Part shown: one piece after another, positions 16,457-22,963 of the stretch
Position numbering within the stretch: the first letter of the stretch is position 1
How the letters are laid out: the number at the start of each line of letters is the position of its first letter
Assembly (NCBI GenBank): GCA_038328705.1
Contig: JBBQMG010000058.1
Coordinates: 1 to 22,963 of the forward strand
Direction: 5' to 3'
Source: UBA668 sp038328705
GTDB lineage: Bacteria > Actinomycetota > Acidimicrobiia > Acidimicrobiales > Ilumatobacteraceae
Length of the DNA stretch: 22,963 nt
Position numbers and translations under genes: made by a program
Notes under the pieces: generated by a model
What the model was told of the DNA's origin: nothing
Databases searched by the model: none
Seen by the model: only the letters and a program-made list of their open reading frames with translations

Positions 16457-17677
16457 ATGTGCTCTCGTTTTGCCCTGGCGCTCCTGCTCTTTTCCCCGCT
16501 CGTTGCGCAAACCGTGCTGCACGTTGGACCGGGCGGATATGCCCAAATCGGTGACGCGATCGCGGCCGCATCGCCGAATGACATTGTGGAAGTTGCTGCG
16601 GGCAACTACTTCGCGTTCACGCTCGACAAACCATTGGTGATCACGGCGCTGCCAGCGCCTGTGGGGCAGATCGTGCAGGTGATCGGTGCCTCCATGCTTT
16701 CGCCCAGCATCACCGATTTGCGGCCGCCGGCAGGCACGCGCGCCTACCTGACCAACATTCATTTCCGCAATCCGTGGCTGACGCTTTGGAAACACTCGGT
16801 TCAGATCACGCGTGGCACCGTCTGTTGCGAAGAATGCACCTTCGAAGGGGTCTTCGATGGCATCGAACCGGGTTTGCGCACCCAGAACGCGACGGTGCAA
16901 CTGCGTCACTGTCTTATACTCGGCAGTGCCGGAGCGAGCCTGAGCGCTACCGGCCTGATCGCCACCAACAGTGACGTATTTGCCGCCGACTGCTTTGTGC
17001 ACGGTGGTGACCTCGGCATCAAGGCCAACATGCCGGGTGGCAACGGCATCAGCGCCACCAATTCGCTGCTGCATCTGGTGGGCACCGATGTCGTTGCCGG
17101 GAATAGTAACGGTATTACGTGTGTCTCCAATTGGCCGGCGGGCCACGGCGTGCTTCTCCAGGGCACCAGCACGGCGTGGATTGCCGATTGCACGGTGCGC
17201 GGCGGCGACGGCTACTGTCGGGCTGGCGGCGATGCGCTGCGCAACTTGACACCGACGCCCGTGCAACTCGCGCGCACCACGTTGCTGCCTGGCAGCGGCA
17301 CGCCGCCAGGGCAAGCGAGCCTCGGTCCGACCACGCCAACCGCGCTGCTTGGTCTCACCGGCGGCACGGTGGGGCTGACTCGTGGCCAGCCGTGGCAGGT
17401 GCAATATCGTACCGAGCCGTTTTGGCCGGTTACGGTGCTGCTCGCCAGTGACGTGCTGGTGCAGAGTTCGCCCTTTGTAGCGGAACGGCTGCTGCTGCCG
17501 CTGCCGAACGCCTCCACCTTCACACTGCTACTTGCGTCTGCCAACGGTGACGCGGTGCTGCAGACTTCGGTGCCGGCGGTGGCGATCTTGCAGCATCAGC
17601 GTGCTTTCCTGCAGGCGTTCAGCGGACTTGCCCTGCCGGTGCACACGATGCCCGCGTTGGGTGGTGTGATTCGCTGA
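16457..17677 (+). CDS. Secreted right-handed beta-helix (pectate-lyase-like fold) protein
   Basis: The 406-residue protein has a signal peptide (CSRFALALLLFSPLVAQ) and then the opening typical of beta-helix proteins: VGPGGYAQIGDAIAAASPND followed by repeated rungs of short strands (for example VQITRGTVCCEECTFEG, TAWIADCTVRGG). From about residue 290 a separate beta-rich domain follows, of the sort seen at the end of many planctomycete secreted proteins. No catalytic residues of a lyase can be pointed to, so surface or carbohydrate binding is only a guess. ATG at 16457 is chosen because the signal peptide begins there; the open frame further upstream overlaps the AraC remnant. The gene converges on the PVC lipoprotein gene 62 bases away. 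Confidence 0.82.
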   Translation: MCSRFALALLLFSPLVAQTVLHVGPGGYAQIGDAIAAASPNDIVEVAAGNYFAFTLDKPLVITALPAPVGQIVQVIGASMLSPSITDLRPPAGTRAYLTNIHFRNPWLTLWKHSVQITRGTVCCEECTFEGVFDGIEPGLRTQNATVQLRHCLILGSAGASLSATGLIATNSDVFAADCFVHGGDLGIKANMPGGNGISATNSLLHLVGTDVVAGNSNGITCVSNWPAGHGVLLQGTSTAWIADCTVRGGDGYCRAGGDALRNLTPTPVQLARTTLLPGSGTPPGQASLGPTTPTALLGLTGGTVGLTRGQPWQVQYRTEPFWPVTVLLASDVLVQSSPFVAERLLLPLPNASTFTLLLASANGDAVLQTSVPAVAILQHQRAFLQAFSGLALPVHTMPALGGVIR

Positions 17678-17739
17678 TTGGGGGCGAAGCCGAGCGATCT
17701 TCGGTAGAGGCGGGTGCCCGCGTGGGGGGGACCCCAGGT
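17678..17739. terminator. GC-rich convergent spacer, possible bidirectional terminator
   Basis: Between two convergent genes lies GCGGG-TG-CCCGC (17710-17721) and then a G7 run followed by ACCCC. A hairpin is possible but there is no T-tract on either strand, so this is a weak call. Confidence 0.25.
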
Positions 17740-20343
17740 TTACCTTGGTCGGAACACCTGGTGTTCGCGGTCGCCCCCGGACAGCAGGTAGGCGAGCAGG
17801 TCGCGAACCTCCTCGCCGTTCATCGTGTAGAGCAAGCCTTCTGGCATCATGGACTGCGGCGACAGCTCCACCTTGGCGACTTGGTTGGTCGGTGTTTTTG
17901 TCAGTGTGCTGAAGTCGAAGGGGTTCGTAGCCACGGCGATGTCCTGGTCGTTTTGGTCAATGATTCGTCCATACACCACCGAACCGTCCTTCTTGGTGAC
18001 GAGGCTCGCTTGATACTGCTCGGCGATGGTGTGGCTTGGTTCGCAGATCGAGGTGACGATGTCGCGGATCGAGAAACGCTTGGCGACGGAACCGAGATCC
18101 GGGCCGCTGCGGCCACCAGTACCCTGGAAACGATGGCATGCGACGCACTTGCCGGCCGAGAACATTTGTTTGCCGTTGGCGAAGTCCCGTGCCGTGAGTT
18201 CGGTTTGGAACAGCGCCATCACGGTATCGGTCGTCCATGGGACCGGCGGCCCCTTCGCGCTGGGTAGCTTGCTCAGGTCGAGCGGCGCGATCTCACCTAG
18301 TAGCCAGGCCACGGCTGCCGCCTCCTTGGTTGGCAAATGTTCGATCGCGTCCTCACGGATCGCGCGGATGTACCCATCAAAACTCTGCCCACCGCTCTTC
18401 TCCAGCGTGTCCTTCAGCCAGGCGAAGTAGTACTTGCGGCTCGCCAGCGTCCAGCCAGCCTGCACCCGCCGCAGGCAGTAGGCGTAGTGGATGTTCTGGC
18501 TGTTGGGCGTGTTGGCCATGGCCTTGAGGATCGGAGCACCATATTGGTGGCGCGACAGCATCTCGGCGTCATAGGCGAGCGTCTTGGTATGGGTGACCTT
18601 CATCAACGCGATCGTCTTGCCGACCACGGACGGCGCGTTCAGATGGCTGAGTAGGCGGCAGAGTTCGGTGTCCAGCGCCTCGTCCTTGGCTGGATAGAAG
18701 GCATCGAGTTTGCCTACGATCGCCGCGATCTCGGTGGGTGTCGGCTCGGCGAGACGGATGAGGCACAGTGAGTAGGCGCGCAGCATCGCCAACTGGTCGT
18801 CTTTTGTGAGAGCGCCGAAGTCGATACCGTCGAGTTTCGTCAGGATCCGGTGCGACATCGTTTTGTCGGCGTGACGACAGAGTGCGATCGTTGCCTGGAT
18901 TGCCGCACGCGCGTCGGTCTCGGCGAACACCTTCTCCTGCCATATCGCCAGATCCTGGCTTTCGACCGCAAGGCGCGCGGCGTAGCGGATGTCGCGGTCG
19001 GCATGCGACAAGTTTGGCCACGCTTGCTCGATCGCCGCTGGTCCCGCGAGGTGGTCGCCGTGGAATCGTTCTAGCGAATGGCGCAGGTCGCGCAGGCTCT
19101 GCCCGGTAACCATTTGCTGCTGGTTGCCCGAGCGCTCCGCACCCGTGTAGCGCACCCTGTAGAGCTTCGAATCGGTATTTCGTCCGCCAACCAAAAAATA
19201 CATAGCTCCATCGGGGCCAAAGCGCATCGCCGAGATGTTGAGCGGCGCGCCGTGCAGGAATTCCTGTTTGTCGCCAACATAACTCGAGCCACTCTCCGTC
19301 AGATGGACGGTGTAGATCGTGCCGAAGGTCCAGTCGCAGACAAACAAGTCGTTCTGATAGGCCGCGGGGAAGTTGGAGTGATATCCGAAGCCAATACCTG
19401 TCGGCGACCCCGGCCCAAGATCGAGCACGGACCCGTTGCTGTCCGCGAAGTATTCAGGCCACTTCGCCGAACCCGCGCGCCAGCCGAACTCACTCGCCGA
19501 GGTGACATGATTGACGCGGGTGGGGCGGTACCAAGGGCTGCCGATGTCGAACTCCAGGTCGGAGTCGCAGGTAAATAGCTCGCCCTCGCGGTTGATAGCG
19601 AGGTCCACCGTGTTGCGGAACCCCGAGGCGATCATGGTCCAGTCGGTGCCATCTGGTGAGATGCGGGAAATCCAGCCGCCTGGTGCTTCGACGCCGACTG
19701 CATGGCCGCTTGGATCGGGCATCGCCGGCAACAGCGAGTCCAAGCCCCAAACGGGCGGCTGCAGGGATCGTACGCCCTCGGGCAACGGCGAATGGTTGCC
19801 AGAGGTCAGGTAGAGGCCTTTGCCGTCTTCGGTCAGGATGATGGAGTGAGCGGAGTGCTCCCAACCGGGATTGAGTTTCTTCAGCAGGGTGAACTCGTCG
19901 AACGTGTCGTCACCATCGGTATCGCGAATGCGATAGAAGCCCTTCATCGTCGCCATGTAGAGACTGTCGAACGCGTACAGAAATCCGAGTGCACCAGCGA
20001 CCGTGCGTTTGCCCCAGGCGACCGGGACGAACGGGAAGCCCTTCAGGCTCTCGACCTGGACCTTGGCATTGATTTCGCCTGCCTTCCCGAGGGTGACGCG
20101 GAATACGCCTTTGTCGTCTTGGTCGGATACGAGGAGGCGGCCCTTGGCATCAAAAGCCATCGCCACCCACGAACCCTGCGAAGGTGGCACGGTGTATAGC
20201 AGTTCCGCGTCGAAACCCTTGCGCACGGTGATGCCGGTGTCGACGTCGAGTTCGTACTCAACAGCTTCTGGCTGCTTTGCCGAGCAACCGGCCAGGCCGA
20301 CGAGCAGGCTTGAGAACAGGAGAACAATCGAGGTTTGATGCAC
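17740..20343 (-). CDS. PVC-type lipoprotein with beta-propeller and C-terminal cytochrome c domain
   Basis: This protein type is typical of Planctomycetota and Verrucomicrobiota. From GTG at 20341-20343 it has 867 residues: a lipoprotein signal (IVLLFSSLLVGLAGC), a six-bladed propeller of the sugar-dehydrogenase-like family (GFDAELLYTVPP, VAMAFDAKGRLLVSDQDDKG, GYHSNFPAAYQNDLFVCDW), a helical HEAT-like middle (about 400-690) and a PVC heme domain with CVACH (733-737) followed by GRSGPDLG, EPSHTIAEQY and the ending MPEGLLYTMNGEEVRDLLAYL. It probably acts in the periplasm as a redox enzyme on sugars or their derivatives, but no substrate is established. The start is uncertain: a GTG 27 codons further upstream (20424) is also in frame, and neither has a clear ribosome site. 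Confidence 0.88.
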   Translation of the reverse strand: MHQTSIVLLFSSLLVGLAGCSAKQPEAVEYELDVDTGITVRKGFDAELLYTVPPSQGSWVAMAFDAKGRLLVSDQDDKGVFRVTLGKAGEINAKVQVESLKGFPFVPVAWGKRTVAGALGFLYAFDSLYMATMKGFYRIRDTDGDDTFDEFTLLKKLNPGWEHSAHSIILTEDGKGLYLTSGNHSPLPEGVRSLQPPVWGLDSLLPAMPDPSGHAVGVEAPGGWISRISPDGTDWTMIASGFRNTVDLAINREGELFTCDSDLEFDIGSPWYRPTRVNHVTSASEFGWRAGSAKWPEYFADSNGSVLDLGPGSPTGIGFGYHSNFPAAYQNDLFVCDWTFGTIYTVHLTESGSSYVGDKQEFLHGAPLNISAMRFGPDGAMYFLVGGRNTDSKLYRVRYTGAERSGNQQQMVTGQSLRDLRHSLERFHGDHLAGPAAIEQAWPNLSHADRDIRYAARLAVESQDLAIWQEKVFAETDARAAIQATIALCRHADKTMSHRILTKLDGIDFGALTKDDQLAMLRAYSLCLIRLAEPTPTEIAAIVGKLDAFYPAKDEALDTELCRLLSHLNAPSVVGKTIALMKVTHTKTLAYDAEMLSRHQYGAPILKAMANTPNSQNIHYAYCLRRVQAGWTLASRKYYFAWLKDTLEKSGGQSFDGYIRAIREDAIEHLPTKEAAAVAWLLGEIAPLDLSKLPSAKGPPVPWTTDTVMALFQTELTARDFANGKQMFSAGKCVACHRFQGTGGRSGPDLGSVAKRFSIRDIVTSICEPSHTIAEQYQASLVTKKDGSVVYGRIIDQNDQDIAVATNPFDFSTLTKTPTNQVAKVELSPQSMMPEGLLYTMNGEEVRDLLAYLLSGGDREHQVFRPR

Positions 20344-20716
20344 GGGTACTTTGTCGCGTAGCGCAGGTGGAACGGATCTTGGTTGGCAGGCACCGAGATC
20401 ATGCGCACGGGCGGCGACAATCACAGTACTGACTCAAGGTCGAGAGGCGATCTTGAGCCCGTGCTTCTGCTGGGACTTCCCCGGGCGGTTTCGAAATGGT
20501 CGCCTGAGGGTCAGGCTAGCATCTGGACCGCGCCCGACTCGGTTCAGGTGCCGAAGTGTAAGCAAAGGTGGGCCGCACCAGTGCAGACTCCTGTCGGGCG
20601 GTCGCGGGCCGTCCGACACGTCATGCGGATCTGGGCTCGAGTTCGACCATGTCGATGTGGTCTTGGAACTGCACTTCCTTCCGCGGTCGGGAGCTGACAT
20701 TGTCTAGACTCCCACC
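20344..20716. other. Divergent intergenic region between the PVC lipoprotein and the CorA/ZntB-type gene
   Basis: No convincing gene is seen in these 373 bases; the open frames here lack recognisable motifs. Promoters for both flanking genes must be here. Seen are an inverted repeat CTCAAG (20433-20438) / CTTGAG (20452-20457), a shorter one GACCA / TGGTC within about 20646-20663, and the TAGACT box at the right end described separately. Confidence 0.4.
20705..20710 (+). promoter_or_regulatory. TAGACT box, possible -10 of a leaderless transcript
   Basis: TAGACT ends 6 bases before the GTG start of the metal transporter gene, with no ribosome site in between. The spacing is like that of TACATT before the beta-helix gene and TAAAGA before the PEP-mutase-like gene. 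Confidence 0.3.
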
Positions 20717-21715
20717 GTGAGTACTGCTGATTCGGTTACGGGCACGCCGTCCGATACGGGCCTCGGGGCATTCCTTTGCGACGGCGTCGGCGGAACTCGC
20801 TCGATGCCACTGGAAGAGACCGGTCGCGCGGTGTCATTCCCGGCATGGCCGTGGTTGCACCTCGATCATGAGGACCCCGTGCACCGGCAGTGGTTGCGTG
20901 AGTGCTCGGGGCTGGATTCGTTGTCGTGCGATGCGCTGCTGGCGAGCGAGACGCGGCCGCGATTGGTATGCGAAGGCGACCACGTCCTGGTCATCTTGCG
21001 TGGCGTCAATCTCAACCCAGGAGCCGAGCCGGACGACATGATCTCCTTGCGCATCTGGGTCGAGGCCGGCCGGGTCATCAGTCTGCGGCATCGTCGTCTG
21101 CTCGCCGTGACCGATGTTCGCAAGCTGATGCTCGCCGGCAAGGGGCCGCGCACTCCGGGGGAGCTGGTGGTGATGATCGCAGGGCGGTTGGTCGATCGTC
21201 AGGGTGTTGTGGTCGAGGCCCTCGAAGACACCGTGGACGAAGTCGAAGAAGAGATCGTGAAAGAAGCCGGCTATGCACTTAGGACCAGGATCGCCGAGTT
21301 TCGCCGTCAGGCGATCGGCTTGCGTCGCTACATCGCGCCCCAGCGGGATGTTCTCGCACAGTTGGTGAACTTGCCGGTCACCTGGCTGGACGCGAACCTT
21401 CGGGCGCGGTTGCGGGAGGTCGCAGAGCATCAGGTGCGGCTGGTGGAGGAAGTGGATGCCGCCAGGGAGCGGGCTGGCGTTGCGCAGGAGGAGCTCAACG
21501 GTCGACTCAGCGAGCAGATGAACCGGAACATGTATGTGCTGTCCGTGGTTGCGGGGGTGTTCCTGCCGCTGGGTCTGCTCACCGGCTTACTGGGCATCAA
21601 CGTAGGTGGCATGCCGGGTGTCGAAAGCCCGTACGCGTTCTGGTCAGTCTGCGCGATTCTGGTCGTGCTTGCGATCGTCATGATCTGGTTGTTCCGGCGC
21701 GCACGCTTGATGTAG
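20717..21715 (+). CDS. CorA/ZntB-family divalent metal transporter
   Basis: This inner-membrane protein of 332 residues forms pentameric channels in its family. A large cytoplasmic domain (1-270) with long charged helices (about 160-270) precedes two membrane helices (about 273-294 and 305-326). The loop between them starts GINVGGMPG (293-301), the ZntB-type version of the CorA GMN signature, so zinc or other divalent ions are likelier than magnesium. Direction of transport cannot be told. The start is GTG at 20717; the WPWLHLDHEDP segment near residue 44 is typical for ZntB-like proteins and confirms the N-terminal region. There is no obvious functional link to its neighbours. Confidence 0.9.
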   Translation: MSTADSVTGTPSDTGLGAFLCDGVGGTRSMPLEETGRAVSFPAWPWLHLDHEDPVHRQWLRECSGLDSLSCDALLASETRPRLVCEGDHVLVILRGVNLNPGAEPDDMISLRIWVEAGRVISLRHRRLLAVTDVRKLMLAGKGPRTPGELVVMIAGRLVDRQGVVVEALEDTVDEVEEEIVKEAGYALRTRIAEFRRQAIGLRRYIAPQRDVLAQLVNLPVTWLDANLRARLREVAEHQVRLVEEVDAARERAGVAQEELNGRLSEQMNRNMYVLSVVAGVFLPLGLLTGLLGINVGGMPGVESPYAFWSVCAILVVLAIVMIWLFRRARLM

Positions 21716-22009
21716 GCAGAGCCTGGAGATGTGCGCACTCTGAGGTCATTCCGAGGAATGTGTGGGCTAGGCTGGTGGCAGAACCAAATGCACCTGCTCT
21801 ATCGGATGTGACATGTTGCCTGCGGTGGCAGAGGCTGCTGATGTCGAAGCGCCGTTGCTGGCTGCTCGCACCATCCGCAGTCTGGCCGAACGCCGTGCGC
21901 AGCCAACGCGTCCGCTGCCCCTGCTCTCATGCGAATCCGCGCGCCTTATACCTGCATCAGGCCGGCAGTCTTCAGCTTGTGTTCATGAGCGCGCGGTAAA
22001 GATCTGGCC
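21716..22009. other. Intergenic region with a perfect palindrome
   Basis: I see no gene here; short open frames at 21760-22013 have no motifs. A 14-base perfect palindrome CATTCC-GA-GGAATG lies at 21747-21760, 31 bases after the transporter stop. With no T-run it is more like a protein-binding site than a terminator. TAAAGA at 21997-22002, 7 bases before the next ATG, is a possible -10 box. Confidence 0.35.
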
Positions 22010-22963
22010 ATGAATTTGCCAAACCTCGCGCAGCTCCTGACCCAAAAACCGCAACTGTTGGCGATTGGCGCCCACAGTGGTCTTAGCGCTCGCCTCGGTC
22101 AGCGAGCCGGCTTCGATGCGATTTGGGCCAGCGGGTTTGAGATCTCCGCCGCGCATGGTGTGCCCGACGCCAACATTCTCGACATGAGCGAGCAGCTGGC
22201 GGCCGCGCGCCAGATTGGCGATGCAGTCACGATTCCGGTGATTGCCGACTGCGACAACGGTTACGGCAACGCGATCAACGCGGCGGTGACGGCGCGCAAG
22301 TTTGCCCAGGCCGGCATCGCCGCAATCTGCATCGAGGACAACGACTTTCCCAAACGCTGCAGTTTCTACTCGGATGCGGGGCGGCGGTTGGTTTCTGCCA
22401 AGGAGCACGCGTTGAAAGTGGCGGCGTGCAAACACAGTACGAATGGAGAACTGTTCGTGATCGCCCGCACCGAGGCACTGATAGCGGGCATGGAAATGAA
22501 CGAGGCGTTGGATCGGCTGCAGGCCTACGCCGAGGCCGGCGCGGACGCGGTGCTGATCCATTCCAAGAAAAAGTCGCCCGAGCAAATCCTCGAATTTGCT
22601 GCGCGGTGGCAGCATCCGACGCCGCTGGTGGCGGTGCCGACGACCTACGACACGATCACCGCGGCGGAACTTGGCGCCGTCGGTTGCCGAATCGTGATCT
22701 TTGCCAACCACGGGTTGCGGGCGTCGATCCGCGCGATGCAGAACGCTTACGAAAAGCTGATCAAGGCCAATGGTGACGACGTGCTGCGCGAGCTCGGTTC
22801 TGCTGCGGTGCAGGGCCGCGCGGCATTGGGGGAACGGGCCGGCGCGATGGACGTGCGGGTGGGGCGCGGGACGCGCAGCGAGCCGTTCGTGAAGGGTCCG
22901 CTGTGCGCCGAGGTGGATGGGTTTTCGCTACATGCCGGGGTGCGGGTCGAAGCTCGCGACCGG
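22010..22963 (+). CDS. PEP mutase / phosphonopyruvate hydrolase-like protein, 3' end fused to transposase sequence and cut by window edge
   Basis: Residues 1 to about 262 belong to the isocitrate lyase/PEP mutase superfamily, whose members make or break C-P bonds or cleave 2-methylisocitrate-like acids. The barrel shows GAHSGLSARL, IWASGFEISAAHGVPDANIL, the Mg site IADCDNGYGN (Asp80, Asp82) and Glu109, and IARTEALIAG. It resembles phosphonopyruvate hydrolase (GFE.SA...VPDANIL.MS) more than classic PEP mutase. The gating loop is EDNDFPKRCS: Cys117 stands where PEP mutase has Asn (EDK.....NS) and the hydrolase Thr, and Asn111 replaces the Lys of EDK. After about residue 262 the usual C-terminal helices are missing; sequence like the late part of an IS91-type transposase continues in the same frame to the edge. 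ATG at 22010 has only a weak ribosome site. Confidence 0.8.
   Translation, partial: MNLPNLAQLLTQKPQLLAIGAHSGLSARLGQRAGFDAIWASGFEISAAHGVPDANILDMSEQLAAARQIGDAVTIPVIADCDNGYGNAINAAVTARKFAQAGIAAICIEDNDFPKRCSFYSDAGRRLVSAKEHALKVAACKHSTNGELFVIARTEALIAGMEMNEALDRLQAYAEAGADAVLIHSKKKSPEQILEFAARWQHPTPLVAVPTTYDTITAAELGAVGCRIVIFANHGLRASIRAMQNAYEKLIKANGDDVLRELGSAAVQGRAALGERAGAMDVRVGRGTRSEPFVKGPLCAEVDGFSLHAGVRVEARDR
22796..22963 (+). mobile_element. Fragment of an IS91-type (Y2) transposase, C-terminal half, continuing off the window
   Basis: The in-frame translation AAVQGRAALGERAG, then GPLCAEVDGFSLHAGVRVEA and DR, matches the conserved late part of putative Y2 transposases, which read VQGR.ALG.RAG ... VDGFSLHA.V.V.A.DR and continue LERLCRY..RPP. 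The catalytic part of the transposase is absent; the frame upstream is PEP-mutase-like. The junction lies at about 22793-22803. Recognition is from memory of the family motif. Confidence 0.7.

Larger units (their letters stand above)
15821..17051. repeat. Direct repeat module, right copy
   Basis: This matches 914-1880 in the same orientation (blocks given there). This copy lacks about 220 bases between the VOC start and the AraC remnant, joined at a CAC triplet (16305-16307), but keeps the full beta-helix gene. The left edge is sharp at 15821, the last base of the VOC stop codon; to the left begins the upstream region of the stress-protein gene. Confidence 0.88.

Noticed and set aside
20383..20697. 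Open frames in the divergent region, about 100 codons
   Set aside because: No recognisable motif, no ribosome site, and the place is where promoters of both flanking genes must be.
21760..22013. Two short plus-strand frames before the PEP-mutase-like gene
   Set aside because: No motif and composition like random GC-rich sequence.
22010..22795. Isocitrate lyase
   Set aside because: The KKCGH catalytic motif is missing, and the loop and motifs fit the PEP mutase/phosphonopyruvate hydrolase branch.

Overview
The window is GC-rich bacterial DNA, most likely from a member of the Planctomycetota. Three things point there: a secreted lipoprotein of the PVC type (beta-propeller, HEAT-like middle, cytochrome-c end with CVACH) at 17740-20343, a secreted beta-helix protein of the sort common in planctomycetes, and a complete N-ATPase operon, which is frequent in that phylum. 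The assignment is inference from gene content. I saw no rRNA, tRNA or CRISPR.

Layout. The left edge (3-794, +) is the C-terminal part of an ABC-2 export permease. Next comes a first copy of a repeated module (914-1880): a VOC-domain lipoprotein gene (-), a remnant of an AraC-type regulator (+) and a broken start of a beta-helix gene (+). From 1881 to 15820 lies a 13.9-kb block read entirely on the minus strand, in order of transcription: general-stress protein, zinc alcohol dehydrogenase, acetate kinase, phosphoketolase, a histidine-phosphatase/HAD fusion, then the nine-gene N-ATPase operon atpD-C-Q-R-B-E-F-A-G. A second, direct copy of the module follows (15821-17051), here with the intact beta-helix gene, which runs to 17677. 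To its right are the PVC-type cytochrome lipoprotein (-), a CorA/ZntB-type metal transporter (+), and a PEP-mutase/phosphonopyruvate-hydrolase-like gene (+) whose 3' end runs in frame into what looks like a piece of an IS91-type (Y2) transposase at the window edge.

How the genes work together. Phosphoketolase splits xylulose-5-P or fructose-6-P to acetyl phosphate, and acetate kinase turns this into ATP and acetate. The alcohol dehydrogenase could balance NAD(H). The N-ATPase, with a c subunit carrying the two-carboxylate Na+ signature, could spend that ATP on pumping Na+ out. Stop-start overlaps (ATGA) join ackA-xfp-phosphatase fusion and alpha-gamma. The block reads as a self-contained fermentation plus ion-extrusion island. 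Its position between two direct repeats about 92% identical in the VOC part, with the stop codon of the last gene (atpG) supplied by repeat sequence, suggests it was inserted or rearranged into this locus.

The most unusual points are the repeat-bounded energy island, the phosphatase fusion inside it, a probable dual start in the VOC lipoprotein, the altered loop of the PEP-mutase-like enzyme and its in-frame transposase tail.
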